Notes: generated from the letters alone by a model not told the origin. A stretch of DNA of 64,000 nucleotides from Actinotalea sp. JY-7876 (GCF_014042015.1 NZ_CP059493.1:2852001-2916000); one strand, 5' to 3'. Counted from the stretch's first letter, positions 49,432 to 60,651 are shown. Made by a program: numbers and translations.

Positions 49432-50253
49432 TCACTGCCACGGGGTGACGGTGACGCCCCACTCCGCGAGCCGTTCGGCTCCGCCGTCCGCGGCCGTGAG
49501 CACCCAGATGCCCTCGGGGCCGATGGCCACGGTGTGCTCCCAGTGCGCCGCGCGCGACCCGTCCTCGGTGACGACGGTCCAGTCGTCCTCGAGGACCTCG
49601 GTCAGTCGCGAGCCCCGCGTGAGCATCGGCTCGATCGCCACGCACAGGCCGGGACGCAGCTTGGGCCCCTTGTCCCGGGCCCGGTAGTTGAGGACCTCGG
49701 GCGGCTGGTGCATCGCCGTGCCGATCCCGTGCCCGACGTACTCCTGCACGATCCCGTAGGTCACCGGCGCGCTCGCCACCACGTCCTCGACGGCGTCGCC
49801 GACGACGGCGAGCCGCTCCCCCGTCGCCAGGGCGGCGATGCCGGCCCACATGGCGCGCTCGGTGGTCTCGCTCAGCGCGACGTCCGCGGGGTCCGCGTCG
49901 TCCAGCACGACGGTGAAGGCCGCGTCGCCGTGCCAGCCGTCCACGACGGCACCGCAGTCGACCGAGACGACGTCGCCCGGCTCGAGCACGCGCGACCCCG
50001 GGATCCCGTGCACGATCTCGTCGTTGACCGAGACGCACAGCGTCGCGGGGTAGCCGTGGTACCCGAGGAACGACGGCGTCGCCCCGGCGTCACGGATCAC
50101 CGCGGCCGCGATCTGGTCCAGGTCCGCCGTGGTCAGGCCCGGTCGGACGGCCTCGCGGACCGCCGCGTGGGCGTCGGCCACGACGAGGCCGGCCCGGCGC
50201 ATGGCCTGCACCTGGTCCGCCGTCTTGTACTCGATCCGGTCGCGACCGAACAT
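49432..50253 (-). CDS. map: Methionine aminopeptidase, type I
   Basis: 273 residues from the ATG at 50253; GGAGG lies 7 nt before it but only 1 nt before the ATG at 50259, so the ribosome binding site decides for the inner start (MFGRDRIEYKT). Metal ligands: Asp in VDCGAVVDGWHGDAAFTV, His in GHGIGTAMHQPPEV, Glu in CVAIEPML and in the C-terminal EHTVAI. Works after peptide deformylase. 13 nt after adk. Confidence 0.97.
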   Translation of the reverse strand: MFGRDRIEYKTADQVQAMRRAGLVVADAHAAVREAVRPGLTTADLDQIAAAVIRDAGATPSFLGYHGYPATLCVSVNDEIVHGIPGSRVLEPGDVVSVDCGAVVDGWHGDAAFTVVLDDADPADVALSETTERAMWAGIAALATGERLAVVGDAVEDVVASAPVTYGIVQEYVGHGIGTAMHQPPEVLNYRARDKGPKLRPGLCVAIEPMLTRGSRLTEVLEDDWTVVTEDGSRAAHWEHTVAIGPEGIWVLTAADGGAERLAEWGVTVTPWQ

Positions 50254-50266
50254 GCCCATGCCTCCG

Positions 50267-50857
50267 TCAGACCGTCCCGCGCAGCAGGGCGCCGTCCAGC
50301 GCCGCGACGAGCCGCTCCGTGACCTCGTCGATGCCGCCGATGCCGTCGACGCGCACGAGGAGCCCGCGCGTCTCGTACGCCGACGTCAGGGGCGCCGTCT
50401 GCTCGGCGTAGATGTCCAGGCGACGGGCGATCGACTCGGGGGTGTCGTCCTCGCGCCCCTCGATCGCGGCGCGCTTGGCGAGCCGCGCCAGCAGCTCGTC
50501 GCGGTCCGCCGCGAGCTCGACGACCGCGTCCAGGGCGAGCCCGCTCTCGGCGAGGATCGCGTCGAGCTCCGCCACCTGCGCCGCGTTGCGGGGGTACCCG
50601 TCGAGGATGAAGCCCTCGCGGACGTCCTCCTGCGCCAGGCGGTCGCGCACCATGTCGTTCGTCACCGAGTCCGGGACCAGCTCGCCGCGGGCCGTGTACG
50701 ACTGCGCGAGCACACCGAGCTCGGTGCCGCCCTTGATGTTCGCGCGGAAGATGTCACCGGTCGAGATCGCCGGGACGCCGAGCCGCTCGGCCAGGCGCGC
50801 GGCCTGCGTGCCCTTGCCGGCGCCCTGCGGGCCCATGATCACCAGTCGTGCCGTCAC
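50267..50857 (-). CDS. adk: Adenylate kinase
   Basis: 196 residues from the GTG at 50857 (overlaps the secY stop, GTGA). P-loop GPQGAGKGTQAARLA (a Gln replaces the common second Pro of GPPGAGKGT), AMP site STGDIFRANI, FILDGYPRNAAQ and the short LID typical of actinobacteria. Balances AMP, ADP and ATP. Confidence 0.97.
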   Translation of the reverse strand: MTARLVIMGPQGAGKGTQAARLAERLGVPAISTGDIFRANIKGGTELGVLAQSYTARGELVPDSVTNDMVRDRLAQEDVREGFILDGYPRNAAQVAELDAILAESGLALDAVVELAADRDELLARLAKRAAIEGREDDTPESIARRLDIYAEQTAPLTSAYETRGLLVRVDGIGGIDEVTERLVAALDGALLRGTV

Positions 50858-52152
50858 CTCAGGAACCCCTCGTAGTGCCGCTGCTGGAGCTGCGACTCGA
50901 TCTGCTTGACCGTCTCCATGCCGACGCCGACCACGATGAGGATCGAGGCACCGCCGAACGGGATGTTGGTGCCGACGTCGAGGAGGATGAACGCGAACAG
51001 CGGGATCATCGCGACGAACGCGAGGTAGATCGACCCCGGCAGCGTGATCCGCGAGATCACGTAGTCGAGGTACTCCGCCGTCGGACGCCCGGCACGGATG
51101 CCGGGGATGAAGCCGCCGTACTTCTTCATGTTGTCGGCGACCTCGTCCGGGTTGAACGTGATGGCCGTGTAGAAGTAGGCGAAGAAGATGATCAGGACGA
51201 TGTAGAGCGCGATGTTGAGCGGCGCGTCCGGAGCCGCGAGGTTCACGATCACCCACTGCACCCACGCCGCGTTCTGGTCGCCGAACTGGGCCGCGAGCCC
51301 CGGGATGGCCAGGAGCGACGACGCGAAGATCACCGGGATGACGCCGGACATGTTGATCTTGATCGGGATGTAGGTGCTGGAGCCGCCGTACATCTTGCGT
51401 CCGACCATGCGCTTCGCGTACTGGACCGGGATCCGCCGCTGGGACTGCTCCACGAACACGACGAGCCCGATCACCAGGATGATCACGAGCATCACGATCG
51501 CGAACTTCATGAAGCCGTTGTCGCCGCCCGCGATCGACCACATGGCGGTCGGGAACGTCGCCGCGATCTGCGTGAAGATCAGCAGGGACATGCCGTTGCC
51601 GATGCCGCGCTCGGTGATGAGCTCGCCGAGCCACATGATCAGCGCCGTGCCCGCCGTCATCGTGACGATCATGAGCAGGAGGGTCACGATGCCGTCGTTC
51701 GGGATCACCGGCACGCTGCAGCCCTGGAAGAGCAGGCCGTTGCGCGCGACCGTGATGATCGTCGTCGACTGCAGGATCGCGAGGCCGATCGTCAGGTAGC
51801 GCGTGTACTGCGTCAGTCGCGCGGTACCGGCCTGACCCTCCTTGTGGAGGGCCTCGAAGTGGGGGATCACCACGCGCAGCAGCTGGGTGATGATGCTCGC
51901 GGTGATGTACGGCATGATCCCGAGCGCGAACACCGCCAGCTGGAGCAGCGCGCCGCCGCTGAAGAGGTTGATGAGCCCGAGGAGGTCGTTCGCGTTCTGC
52001 GACTCCTCGACGCACTGCTGCACGTTGCGGTAGTCGACGCCGGGCGTCGGGATGAACGAGCCGACCCGGAAGATCGCCATGATCGCGATCGTGAAGAGCA
52101 GCTTGCGCCGCAGATCTGGGGTCCGGAACGCCCGGGCGAATGCGCTGAGCAC
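50854..52152 (-). CDS. secY: Preprotein translocase subunit SecY
   Basis: 432 residues from the GTG at 52152 (GGAGGA just upstream). Ten membrane helices. VGSFIPTPGVDY lies in the plug region; FALGIMPYITASIITQLL, QSQRRIPVQYAKRMVGR and MYGGSSTYIPIKINMSGVIP are conserved. Forms the channel with SecE/SecG. A strong hairpin and 176 nt separate it from rplO, so it may have its own promoter (TAGGGT at 52258-52263 is a weak -10 candidate). Confidence 0.98.
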   Translation of the reverse strand: MLSAFARAFRTPDLRRKLLFTIAIMAIFRVGSFIPTPGVDYRNVQQCVEESQNANDLLGLINLFSGGALLQLAVFALGIMPYITASIITQLLRVVIPHFEALHKEGQAGTARLTQYTRYLTIGLAILQSTTIITVARNGLLFQGCSVPVIPNDGIVTLLLMIVTMTAGTALIMWLGELITERGIGNGMSLLIFTQIAATFPTAMWSIAGGDNGFMKFAIVMLVIILVIGLVVFVEQSQRRIPVQYAKRMVGRKMYGGSSTYIPIKINMSGVIPVIFASSLLAIPGLAAQFGDQNAAWVQWVIVNLAAPDAPLNIALYIVLIIFFAYFYTAITFNPDEVADNMKKYGGFIPGIRAGRPTAEYLDYVISRITLPGSIYLAFVAMIPLFAFILLDVGTNIPFGGASILIVVGVGMETVKQIESQLQQRHYEGFLR

Positions 52153-52287
52153 CTGTCCTCCTGCTCCGCCCGCGGGCGGTGTCGTCGTGCCGGCCAGCCC
52201 GGCGCCGGGCCCCTCGCCCCGCGAGGTGCACGCCCGCACCGGACGCGACCCCTGGGAACCCTAACCGAGGTCTGTCACCGGACGGCA

Positions 52288-52321
52288 CAGGGGCCGGGTC
52301 GCGAACGCAACCCGGCCCCTG
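52288..52321 (-). terminator. Hairpin between rplO and secY
   Basis: 12-bp perfect stem (52288-52299 / 52310-52321) with a 10-nt loop, 7 nt past the rplO stop. It is likely a terminator or partial terminator ending the spc operon before secY. Confidence 0.75.
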
Positions 52322-52328
52322 CCCCTGC

Positions 52329-53060
52329 TCAGTCCTGGGTGATCGTGCCGCCGGCGGCGACGATCTTCTCGGCCGCGGAGGCCGAGACCTTCTGCACGGA
52401 GACCGTGAGCTTGACGCTCAGGTCGCCGTCGCCGAGCACCTTGACCGGCTGGCCCTTGCGGACCGCGCCCTTGGCCACGAGGTCCTCGACCGTGACGTCC
52501 CCACCCTTGGGGTAGAGCATCGCGAGCTTGTCGAGGTTGACGACCTGGTACTCCGTGCGGAACGGGTTCTTGAACCCGCGCAGCTTCGGCAGGCGCATGT
52601 GCATGGGCATCTGCCCACCCTCGAAGCGCTCGGGCACCTGGTACCGGGCCTTGGAGCCCTTGGTGCCGCGACCGGCCGTCTTGCCCTTCGACGCCTCACC
52701 GCGACCGACACGGGTCTTCGCGGTGTGGGCGCCGGGGGCCGGACGCAGGTGGTGGACCTTGAGCGTGCCGCCGGCACCGGCCGTCGTGGCGCTGCCCGAG
52801 GCCTTGGACCTGGACGACGCCGTGCTCGACGCCTTCGCCGTCGTCGCCGGCTTGTCCGCCGCAGCCGCCTTCGTGGCCTTGGGGGCCTTGGCGGGCTTCT
52901 CGGCCGCCGCCGCCGACTCGGCCTTGGGGGCCTTCGCCTTGGAGGCCGCCTTGGTCGAGGCGGCCTTGGCCGTCCCCTCCCCGGCAGCGGCCTTCTTGGT
53001 GGACTTCTTGGCGGGCGCCTCAGCGGCCGTCGCGTCCTTGTCCTTCTTGGTCTCTGCCAT
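52329..53060 (-). CDS. rplO: 50S ribosomal protein L15 with long Lys/Ala-rich N-terminal extension
   Basis: 243 residues from the ATG at 53060 (GGAGGT 9 nt upstream). The normal L15 starts only near residue 99 ([50 protein letters not shown]). Residues 1-98 are built from Ala, Lys, Thr, Ser and Pro ([37 protein letters not shown]), like the basic tails of actinobacterial histone-like proteins. Usual L15 length is about 145. Frame, codon use and a good ribosome binding site support translation of the extension. 2 nt after rpmD. Confidence 0.95.
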   Translation of the reverse strand: MAETKKDKDATAAEAPAKKSTKKAAAGEGTAKAASTKAASKAKAPKAESAAAAEKPAKAPKATKAAAADKPATTAKASSTASSRSKASGSATTAGAGGTLKVHHLRPAPGAHTAKTRVGRGEASKGKTAGRGTKGSKARYQVPERFEGGQMPMHMRLPKLRGFKNPFRTEYQVVNLDKLAMLYPKGGDVTVEDLVAKGAVRKGQPVKVLGDGDLSVKLTVSVQKVSASAAEKIVAAGGTITQD

Positions 53061-53062
53061 GG

Positions 53063-53245
53063 TCACTCGACCTCCTCGACGGTGACCAGGTGGGTCACCG
53101 TGGCGACCATGCCGCGGATCTCAGGACGGTCCTCCTTGACGACGACGTCGCCGATGCGCTTGAGGCCGAGGGTCCGCAGCGTGTCGCGCTGGTTCTGCTT
53201 GCCGCCGATGGCGGACTTGGTCTGGGTCACCTTGAGCCGGGCCAT
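53063..53245 (-). CDS. rpmD: 50S ribosomal protein L30
   Basis: 60 residues: [40 protein letters not shown]. Start overlaps the rpsE stop by one base. Its last codons (EEVE, then stop) contain the ribosome binding site for rplO. Confidence 0.98.
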   Translation of the reverse strand: MARLKVTQTKSAIGGKQNQRDTLRTLGLKRIGDVVVKEDRPEIRGMVATVTHLVTVEEVE

Positions 53246-53883
53246 CAGGCACCTGCCTTCGCGGCGAGGCCCTCGGCACGCGCCCGCAGCATCGAGGCCG
53301 GGGCCACGTGCTCGAGCGACAGGCCACGGCGGGCGGCCACGGCCTCGGGCTCCTCGAGCCCACGCAGCGCGGCCACCGTGGCGTGCACGATGTTGATCGC
53401 GTTGGTCGAGCCCATGGACTTGGACAGGACGTCGTGGATGCCGGCGCACTCCAGCACCGCGCGGACCGGACCACCGGCGATGACACCGGTACCCGGGGAC
53501 GCGGGGCGCAGGAAGACGACGCCCGCGGCGGCCTCACCCGTGATCGGGTGCGGGATGGTGCCCTGGATGCGGGGGACGCGGAAGAAGCTCTTCTTCGCCT
53601 CCTCGACACCCTTGGCGATCGCCGCGGGGACCTCCTTGGCCTTGCCGTAGCCGACGCCGACGGTGCCGTCACCGTCGCCCACGACGACGAGCGCCGTGAA
53701 GCTGAAGCGACGTCCACCCTTGACGACCTTGGACACCCGGTTGATGGTGACCACTCGCTCGACGAAGGCGCTCTTCTCGGCGGCGTCTCCACGACGGCCG
53801 CCGCCGTCACGACGACCGCCGTCGCGGCGGTCACCGCCGGCGCCGCCCTGGGCGCCCGTGTTGCTGCGCTGCGGTGCAGCCAT
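53245..53883 (-). CDS. rpsE: 30S ribosomal protein S5
   Basis: 212 residues. Core from about residue 36 ([69 protein letters not shown]). The first 35 residues are a Gly/Arg/Asp-rich RGG-like stretch. Contributes to decoding accuracy and mRNA entry. Confidence 0.97.
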   Translation of the reverse strand: MAAPQRSNTGAQGGAGGDRRDGGRRDGGGRRGDAAEKSAFVERVVTINRVSKVVKGGRRFSFTALVVVGDGDGTVGVGYGKAKEVPAAIAKGVEEAKKSFFRVPRIQGTIPHPITGEAAAGVVFLRPASPGTGVIAGGPVRAVLECAGIHDVLSKSMGSTNAINIVHATVAALRGLEEPEAVAARRGLSLEHVAPASMLRARAEGLAAKAGA

Positions 53884-53926
53884 CAGTGCTTCCTCTGCTT
53901 CCGTACGGACAGGACTCGGGTCGCGG

Positions 53927-54298
53927 TCACAGGACCAGACCGCCCTCGCGGGCACCGTCGGCGACAGCCGCGACCCGCCCGTGGTACTTGTTGCCGCCCC
54001 GGTCGAACACGACGGCCTCGACACCGGCCGCCTTGGCGCGCTCGGCGATCAGCTCGCCGACGCGACGCGCCTTGGCGGTCTTGTCGGCCTCGAGCCCACG
54101 CAGGTCGACCTCGAGCGTCGAGGCCGACACCAGCGTGCGGCCGACGGTGTCGTCGACGACCTGCGCCACCATGTGGCGGGACGAGCGCGAGACCACCAGA
54201 CGCGGACGGGCGGGGGTGCCGGAGACCTTCTTGCGCAGGCGCAGGTGGCGGCGCGCACGCGCGACGGACTTGCCCTTGCCACGGATCGTGAGTGCCAT
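53927..54298 (-). CDS. rplR: 50S ribosomal protein L18
   Basis: 123 residues from the ATG at 54298. [36 protein letters not shown] and [20 protein letters not shown] are L18 features; binds 5S rRNA. An upstream GTG at 54304 overlaps the rplF stop but adds only two residues. Confidence 0.97.
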   Translation of the reverse strand: MALTIRGKGKSVARARRHLRLRKKVSGTPARPRLVVSRSSRHMVAQVVDDTVGRTLVSASTLEVDLRGLEADKTAKARRVGELIAERAKAAGVEAVVFDRGGNKYHGRVAAVADGAREGGLVL

Positions 54299-54300
54299 CG

Positions 54301-54837
54301 TCACTTACCAGCCTTTCCGGCCTTGCGGCGGACGACCTCGCCCGCGTAGCGCACACCCTTGCCCTTGTAGGGCTCGGGCTTGCGGATCTTGCGGATGTTC
54401 GCGGCGACCTCACCGACCTGCTGCTTGTCGATCCCGCTCACCGAGAAGCGCGTGGGCGCCTCGACCGCGAACGTGATGCCGGCCGGGGCCGAGACGACGA
54501 CCGGGTGGCTGAAGCCGAGGGCGAACTCGAGGTCCGAGCCCTTGGCCGTCACGCGGTAACCGGTGCCGACGATCTCGAGGCGCTTGGTGTAGCCCTCGGT
54601 CACGCCCACGACCAGGTTGGCCAGCAGGGTGCGGGTCAGTCCGTGCAGCGAGCGCGAGGCGCGCTCGTCGTCCGGGCGCGTCACCACGAGGGTGCCGTCG
54701 TCCTGGGCGACCTTGATGGGCGCGGGGACGGTGTGCGTCAGGGTGCCCTTGGGGCCCTTGACCGTCACCTCTGCGCCGTCGATGCTCACGTCCACGCCGG
54801 CCGGGACCGGGACGGGGACCTTGCCGATTCGAGACAT
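54301..54837 (-). CDS. rplF: 50S ribosomal protein L6
   Basis: 178 residues, two L6 domains: [20 protein letters not shown] at the start and [34 protein letters not shown] at the end. 24 nt after rpsH. Confidence 0.98.
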   Translation of the reverse strand: MSRIGKVPVPVPAGVDVSIDGAEVTVKGPKGTLTHTVPAPIKVAQDDGTLVVTRPDDERASRSLHGLTRTLLANLVVGVTEGYTKRLEIVGTGYRVTAKGSDLEFALGFSHPVVVSAPAGITFAVEAPTRFSVSGIDKQQVGEVAANIRKIRKPEPYKGKGVRYAGEVVRRKAGKAGK

Positions 54838-54861
54838 GGTCTTCTCCTCTCGGTTCTCGGG

Positions 54862-55257
54862 TTACCAGACGTAGGCGAGGACTTCCCCACCCACGCCCTT
54901 CTTGGCGGCCTGCTTGTCGGTGAGCAGGCCGGAGGACGTGGACAGGATCGCCACGCCGAGGCCGCCCAGCACGCGGGGCAGGTTGGTCGACTTCGCGTAG
55001 ACACGCAGGCCCGGCTTGGACACGCGGCGCACGCCGGCGAGCGACCGCTCGCGGTTGGGGCCGAACTTCAGCTGGATCGTGAGGCTCTTGCCCACGGGGG
55101 CGTCCTCGACGGACCAGCCGGCGATGTAGCCCTCGGCCTTGAGGATGTCCGCGATGTGTCCCTTGAGCTTGCTGTAGGGCATCGTCACGGAGTCGTGGTA
55201 CGCGGAGTTCGCGTTCCGCAGACGGGTGAGCATGTCTGCGATCGGGTCAGTCATCAT
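54862..55257 (-). CDS. rpsH: 30S ribosomal protein S8
   Basis: 131 residues. [40 protein letters not shown] and [14 protein letters not shown] are diagnostic. Two adjacent ATGs (55257, 55254) make the start ambiguous by one residue. In E. coli S8 represses the spc operon. Confidence 0.98.
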   Translation of the reverse strand: MMTDPIADMLTRLRNANSAYHDSVTMPYSKLKGHIADILKAEGYIAGWSVEDAPVGKSLTIQLKFGPNRERSLAGVRRVSKPGLRVYAKSTNLPRVLGGLGVAILSTSSGLLTDKQAAKKGVGGEVLAYVW

Positions 55258-55325
55258 CGGGCTGTCGCCCTTCCTCGCCGCGGTATCCGTACGCGCTCGT
55301 GCGCGCCGGACCTACGGCGTCGTCG

Positions 55326-55511
55326 TTACCAGCTGCTCTTGGTCACACCGGGAAGCTCGCCGCGGTGCGCCATCTGGCGCAGGCAGATGCGGCAGAGGCC
55401 GAACTTGCGGTACACGGAGTGCGGGCGTCCGCACCGCTGGCACCGGCTGTACGCGCGCACGGCGAACTTCGGCTTGCGCGCCGCCTTCTGGATCAGGGCA
55501 GTCTTCGCCAT
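55326..55511 (-). CDS. rpsZ: 30S ribosomal protein S14, type Z
   Basis: 61 residues, the short zinc-binding form: [20 protein letters not shown] provides four Cys ligands, followed by [18 protein letters not shown]. Actinobacteria often have a second zinc-free S14 elsewhere, switched on by Zur. 1 nt after rplE. Confidence 0.98.
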   Translation of the reverse strand: MAKTALIQKAARKPKFAVRAYSRCQRCGRPHSVYRKFGLCRICLRQMAHRGELPGVTKSSW

Positions 55512-55512
55512 G

Positions 55513-56082
55513 TCAGTTCTCCTTGAAGGGGAAGCCCAGACGGCGGAGCAGCGAGCGGCCCTCGTCGTCGGTGGTCGCGGTCGTCACGACCGTGATGTCC
55601 ATACCGCGCACCCGGTCCGTACGGTCGGGGTCGATCTCGTGGAACATCACCTGCTCCGTGAGGCCGAAGGTGTAGTTGCCGTGGCCGTCGAACTGCTTGG
55701 GCGACAGGCCGCGGAAGTCGCGGATGCGCGGGAGCGCGAGCGAGACCAGGCGGTCCGCGAACTCCCACATCCGGTCGCCGCGCAGCGTGACGTGCGCGCC
55801 GATCGGCATGCCCTCGCGCAGCTTGAACTGGGCGATCGACTTGCGGGCCTTGGTGACCTGCGGCTTCTGGCCGGTGATCGCCGTGAGGTCCTTGATGGCG
55901 CCCTCGATCAGCTTCGAGTCACGCGCGGCCTCGCCGACGCCCATGTTGACGACGATCTTGACCAGGCGCGCGACCTGGTTCACGTTCTCGTGGCTGAACT
56001 CCTCGCGCAGCGCGGGGAGGATCTCCTCGGCGTAGCGAGCCTTGAGCCGCGGGGTGGTCTTCTCGACAGTCTCGGTGCTCAT
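55513..56082 (-). CDS. rplE: 50S ribosomal protein L5
   Basis: 189 residues. [60 protein letters not shown] and [20 protein letters not shown] are L5 motifs; binds 5S rRNA and P-site tRNA. Start overlaps the rplX stop by one base. Confidence 0.98.
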   Translation of the reverse strand: MSTETVEKTTPRLKARYAEEILPALREEFSHENVNQVARLVKIVVNMGVGEAARDSKLIEGAIKDLTAITGQKPQVTKARKSIAQFKLREGMPIGAHVTLRGDRMWEFADRLVSLALPRIRDFRGLSPKQFDGHGNYTFGLTEQVMFHEIDPDRTDRVRGMDITVVTTATTDDEGRSLLRRLGFPFKEN

Positions 56083-56423
56083 CAGATGTCCTTACCGGAA
56101 CGCTTGGCCACGCGGACCCGGACGTTGCGGGTGCGGCCGTCGCGCTCGATCTGCTCGGTGCGGTAGCCCACCCGGGTGCCCTTCTTGGTCTCCGGGTCGA
56201 CCAGCATGACGTTGCTCACGTGGATCGGGGCCTCGACGGTCTCGATGCCACCCGTGCGCGCGCCGCGGCTCGACTGCCCCGCCTTGACGTGCTTGGTCAC
56301 CCGCTGCACGCCCTCGACGATGACGCGGTCGGAGTCCTTGACGACCTCGAGCACCCGTCCCTGCTTGCCGCGGTCGCGGCCCGAGATGACGACGACGAGG
56401 TCGCCCTTCTTGATCTTGGCCAT
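56082..56423 (-). CDS. rplX: 50S ribosomal protein L24
   Basis: 113 residues from the ATG at 56423. KOW motif [20 protein letters not shown], then [20 protein letters not shown]. Initiates 50S assembly. 2 nt after rplN. Confidence 0.98.
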   Translation of the reverse strand: MAKIKKGDLVVVISGRDRGKQGRVLEVVKDSDRVIVEGVQRVTKHVKAGQSSRGARTGGIETVEAPIHVSNVMLVDPETKKGTRVGYRTEQIERDGRTRNVRVRVAKRSGKDI

Positions 56424-56425
56424 GG

Positions 56426-56794
56426 TCAGAGCACCTCCGGCGCCAGCGAGATGATCTTCATGAACTTCTTGTCGCGCAGCTCGCGGCCCACCGGGCCGAA
56501 GATGCGGGTGCCGCGAGGCTCGCCGTCGCCCTTGAGGATCACGGCGGCGTTCTCGTCGAACTTGATGTACGAACCGTCGGGCCGGCGGCGCTCCTTGGTG
56601 GTGCGCACGATCACGGCCTTGACGACATCGCCCTTCTTGACGTTGCCCCCGGGGATGGCGTCCTTGACGGTCGCGACGATGACGTCGCCGATTCCGGCGT
56701 AGCGACGGCCAGAGCCACCGAGAACACGGATGCAGAGGATCTGCTTCGCCCCCGTGTTGTCGGCGACCTTGAGTCGCGACTCCTGCTGGATCAT
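56426..56794 (-). CDS. rplN: 50S ribosomal protein L14
   Basis: 122 residues: [60 protein letters not shown]. First gene of the spc part, 139 nt after rpsQ across a hairpin. Confidence 0.98.
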   Translation of the reverse strand: MIQQESRLKVADNTGAKQILCIRVLGGSGRRYAGIGDVIVATVKDAIPGGNVKKGDVVKAVIVRTTKERRRPDGSYIKFDENAAVILKGDGEPRGTRIFGPVGRELRDKKFMKIISLAPEVL

Positions 56795-56899
56795 CTTTCC
56801 CTACTCCTGTCGTCTGCTGGTTCTCGCTGCGCTGCTCGCAGGCGAGCCTTGCCGAACGGATGTGTGTGGTCGGGCCGCTGGTCGGTGACCCGCTGGTCC

Positions 56900-56921
56900 G
56901 TGCCCCGGTCGCCCGGGGCAC
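56900..56921 (-). terminator. Hairpin at the S10/spc operon boundary
   Basis: 9-bp perfect stem GTGCCCCGG / CCGGGGCAC with a 4-nt loop, 12 nt after the rpsQ stop in the 139-nt gap before rplN. Likely a (partial) terminator separating the S10 and spc units. Confidence 0.7.
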
Positions 56922-56933
56922 GTGCCTGCAGGA

Positions 56934-57236
56934 CTACTTCGCCTTCTCCAGGATCTCCACCACACGCCACCGCTTCGTGGCGGACAGCGGGCGGGTCTCC
57001 ATGATGAGGACCAGGTCGCCCGCGCCGGCCGCGTTGGCCTCGTCGTGCGCCTTGACCTTGCTCGTCCGCCGGATGACCTTGCCGTAGAGCGGGTGCTTGA
57101 CCCGGTCCTCGACCTCGACCACGACGGTCTTGTCCATCTTGTCGCTGACCACGTAGCCGCGCCGCGTCTTGCGGTACGGGCGCGCTGCCGTGGTCGTCTC
57201 CGCGGTCGCCGCCGCTGCGTTCTCGTTGCTGCTCAT
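56934..57236 (-). CDS. rpsQ: 30S ribosomal protein S17
   Basis: 100 residues from the ATG at 57236 (AGAGGT 6 nt upstream). Core [40 protein letters not shown]. An Ala/Thr/Glu-rich N-terminal extension of about 20 residues precedes it. A GTG at 57254 overlapping the rpmC stop is less likely. Confidence 0.96.
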   Translation of the reverse strand: MSSNENAAAATAETTTAARPYRKTRRGYVVSDKMDKTVVVEVEDRVKHPLYGKVIRRTSKVKAHDEANAAGAGDLVLIMETRPLSATKRWRVVEILEKAK

Positions 57237-57250
57237 GTCAGACCTCTCGC

Positions 57251-57493
57251 TCACTCAGCGCTGGCGCTGGGCGCGGTACGGATGCCGAGCTCACGCTCGC
57301 GCAGGATCGTGTAGATCCGCGCGATGTCACGACGCACGGCCTTCAGCCGACCGTGGCTCTCGAGCTGCCCGGTCGCGGACTGGAAGCGGAGGTTGAACAG
57401 CTCCTCCTTGGCCTTCTTCAGCTCGGCGACGAGCGCGTCGTCGTCCTTGCCGTCCAGCTCGGTCGGAGCAAGCTCCTTGGAACCGATAGCCAT
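57251..57493 (-). CDS. rpmC: 50S ribosomal protein L29
   Basis: 80 residues from the ATG at 57493. [56 protein letters not shown]. Surface protein near the exit tunnel. One-base overlap with rplP. Confidence 0.97.
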   Translation of the reverse strand: MAIGSKELAPTELDGKDDDALVAELKKAKEELFNLRFQSATGQLESHGRLKAVRRDIARIYTILRERELGIRTAPSASAE

Positions 57494-57912
57494 CAGTTGC
57501 CACCACCCTCGCGCACCACGAACCGGCACTTCATCGGGAGCTTGTGCATCGCACGCCGCATCGCCTCACGGGCGAGGGGCTCCGGGACACCGGCGAGCTC
57601 GAAGAGCACGCGGCCCGGCTTGACGTTCGCGATCCACCACTCGGGGGAACCCTTACCGGAACCCATGCGGGTCTCCGCCGGCTTCTTGGTCAGCGGACGG
57701 TCAGGGTAGATGTTGATCCAGACCTTGCCACCACGCTTGATGTGGCGGGTCATGGCGATACGAGCAGCCTCGATCTGGCGGTTCGTGACGTAGGCGGGCT
57801 CGAGAGCCTGGATGCCGTAGTCGCCGAACGAGATCGCGGTCCCACCGGTCGCCTGGCCCGAGCGCGACGGGTGGTGCTGCTTGCGGTGCTTGAGCCTGCG
57901 CGGGATCAGCAT
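57493..57912 (-). CDS. rplP: 50S ribosomal protein L16
   Basis: 139 residues: [80 protein letters not shown]. Essential for the A site. 2 nt after rpsC. Confidence 0.98.
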   Translation of the reverse strand: MLIPRRLKHRKQHHPSRSGQATGGTAISFGDYGIQALEPAYVTNRQIEAARIAMTRHIKRGGKVWINIYPDRPLTKKPAETRMGSGKGSPEWWIANVKPGRVLFELAGVPEPLAREAMRRAMHKLPMKCRFVVREGGGN

Positions 57913-57914
57913 GC

Positions 57915-58742
57915 TCAGGCCTCCGTTCCGGTCGAAGCCTCGCCGGCGGGAGCGGCAGCGGCGGCCGGCTGGGCCGGAGCCTCGGACGCGCCCTCGGCAC
58001 GGTCACGGCGCGGACCACGAGCCGGACGGTCCCCACGGTCGCCACGGGGGCCACCACGGGGCGCACGCGGGCCGGCCGTGGCCTGCTCGCGAGCGAACTC
58101 CTTCTCGGTCATGTCGCCCTTGTAGATCCAGACCTTGACACCGATCTGGCCGAACGTCGTCTTCGCCTCGAAGAGGCCGAAGTCGATGTTCGCGCGGAGC
58201 GTGTGCAGGGGCACGCGGCCCTCGCGGTAGAACTCCGACCGGCTCATCTCGGCGCCGCCGAGACGGCCCGAGCACTGGACCCGGATGCCCTTGGCACCGG
58301 CGCGCTGGGCGGACTGCATGCCCTTGCGCATCGCCCGGCGGAAGGAGACACGGCTCGCGAGCTGCTCGGCGATGCCCTGCGCGACCAGCTGCGCCTCGAT
58401 CTCGGCGTTCTTGACCTCGAGGATGTTGAGCTGGACCTGCTTGCCCGTGAGCTTCTCGAGCTCACCGCGGATGCGGTCCGCCTCGGCGCCGCGGCGGCCG
58501 ATGACGATGCCCGGACGCGCCGTGTGGATGTCCACGCGGACGCGGTCGCGGGTGCGCTCGATCTCGACCTTGGCGATGCCGGCGCGCTCGAGGCCCGTCG
58601 ACATCAGCTTGCGGATCTGGACGTCCTCGCGCACGTAGTCGCGGTAGCGCTGCCCGGGCTTGGTGCTGTCGGCGAACCAGCGCGACCGGTGGTCGGTGGT
58701 GATGCCGAGGCGGTACCCGTGCGGGTTGACCTTCTGTCCCAC
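57915..58742 (-). CDS. rpsC: 30S ribosomal protein S3
   Basis: 275 residues. [22 protein letters not shown] domain (about 40-110, [20 protein letters not shown]), [20 protein letters not shown]. From about residue 218 a disordered tail follows, first RGG-like ([15 protein letters not shown]), then Ala/Pro/Glu-rich. One-base overlap with rplV. Confidence 0.98.
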   Translation of the reverse strand: MGQKVNPHGYRLGITTDHRSRWFADSTKPGQRYRDYVREDVQIRKLMSTGLERAGIAKVEIERTRDRVRVDIHTARPGIVIGRRGAEADRIRGELEKLTGKQVQLNILEVKNAEIEAQLVAQGIAEQLASRVSFRRAMRKGMQSAQRAGAKGIRVQCSGRLGGAEMSRSEFYREGRVPLHTLRANIDFGLFEAKTTFGQIGVKVWIYKGDMTEKEFAREQATAGPRAPRGGPRGDRGDRPARGPRRDRAEGASEAPAQPAAAAAPAGEASTGTEA

Positions 58743-59110
58743 TATCGGGTCCTCTCCTTCTTCTCGACCGGCGCCACGACCACGGTGATGTGGCTCGTGC
58801 GCTTGAGGATCTGGCTCGCGCGCCCCTGGGCACGCGGGCGGAATCGCTTGAGGGTCGGGCCCTCGTCCACGTACGCCGCGGAGACCACGAGCGTCGAGAC
58901 GTCGAACGCCACGTTCGCGCGGTCCGCCTTGACGCGGGCGTTCGCGATCGCGCTCTCGACGACCTTGAGGACCGTCTCCCCCGCAGCCTGCGGCGCGAAC
59001 TTCAGCGTCGCGACGGCCTGCTCGGCCTGCTTGCCACGGATGAGGTCCACGACGCGCCGGGCCTTCTGGGGCGTGACACGGACGAACCGCGCCTGCGCCT
59101 TGGCTTCCAT
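58742..59110 (-). CDS. rplV: 50S ribosomal protein L22
   Basis: 122 residues: [60 protein letters not shown]. Its loop lines the exit tunnel. 64 nt after rpsS. Confidence 0.98.
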   Translation of the reverse strand: MEAKAQARFVRVTPQKARRVVDLIRGKQAEQAVATLKFAPQAAGETVLKVVESAIANARVKADRANVAFDVSTLVVSAAYVDEGPTLKRFRPRAQGRASQILKRTSHITVVVAPVEKKERTR

Positions 59111-59174
59111 TGCTGTCCTGCCTTCTTCTGTCAGTGGATGACGTCCCGCACGAGTGTCGTCGGTGACCGCGAGG

Positions 59175-59456
59175 TCAGCGACGACGACCCTTGCGGTCGT
59201 CCTTCTCGTGGCCGCGGAAGGTCCGCGTGGGGGCGAACTCGCCGAGCTTGTGGCCGACCATCGACTCGGTCACGAAGACCGGGACGTGCTTGCGACCGTC
59301 GTGCACGGCGAACGTGTGGCCGAGGAAGTCCGGCGTGATCATCGAGCGCCGGGACCAGGTCTTGATGACCGTCTTGGTCCCCTTCTCGTTCTGGACGTCG
59401 ACCTTCTTCTGAAGGTGCCCGTCGACGAAGGGGCCCTTCTTCAGGCTGCGAGGCAT
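59175..59456 (-). CDS. rpsS: 30S ribosomal protein S19
   Basis: 93 residues: [60 protein letters not shown]. 15 nt after rplB. Confidence 0.98.
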   Translation of the reverse strand: MPRSLKKGPFVDGHLQKKVDVQNEKGTKTVIKTWSRRSMITPDFLGHTFAVHDGRKHVPVFVTESMVGHKLGEFAPTRTFRGHEKDDRKGRRR

Positions 59457-59471
59457 GTGTCAGGCTCCTTC

Positions 59472-60314
<843 letters not shown>

Positions 60315-60348
60315 GGAGGTCAGTCCCTTGTGTCTCGTCGGTCCGGCG

Positions 60349-60651
60349 TCAGCCGACCGGTCCGCCGAAGATGTCGATGGTGCCCGAGCGCAGCGTGACG
60401 ATCGCCCGCTTGGTGTCCTTGCGCTTGCCCAGGCCGAACTTCGTCCGCCGCGACTTGCCCTTGCGGTTGATCGTGTTCACCGAGGCGACCTCGACGTCGA
60501 ACACCTGCTCGACGGCGATCTTGATCTCCGTCTTGTTGGCGCGGGGGTCCACCACGAAGGTGTACTTGCCCTCGTCCAGGAGGCTGTAGCTCTTCTCGGA
60601 GACGACCGGCGAGATCAGGATGTCGCGCGGGTCCTTGTTCACGGTGGTCAC
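60349..60651 (-). CDS. rplW: 50S ribosomal protein L23
   Basis: 100 residues from the GTG at 60651 overlapping the rplD stop by 4 nt. [60 protein letters not shown]. Docking site for SRP and trigger factor. Confidence 0.97.
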   Translation of the reverse strand: MTTVNKDPRDILISPVVSEKSYSLLDEGKYTFVVDPRANKTEIKIAVEQVFDVEVASVNTINRKGKSRRTKFGLGKRKDTKRAIVTLRSGTIDIFGGPVG

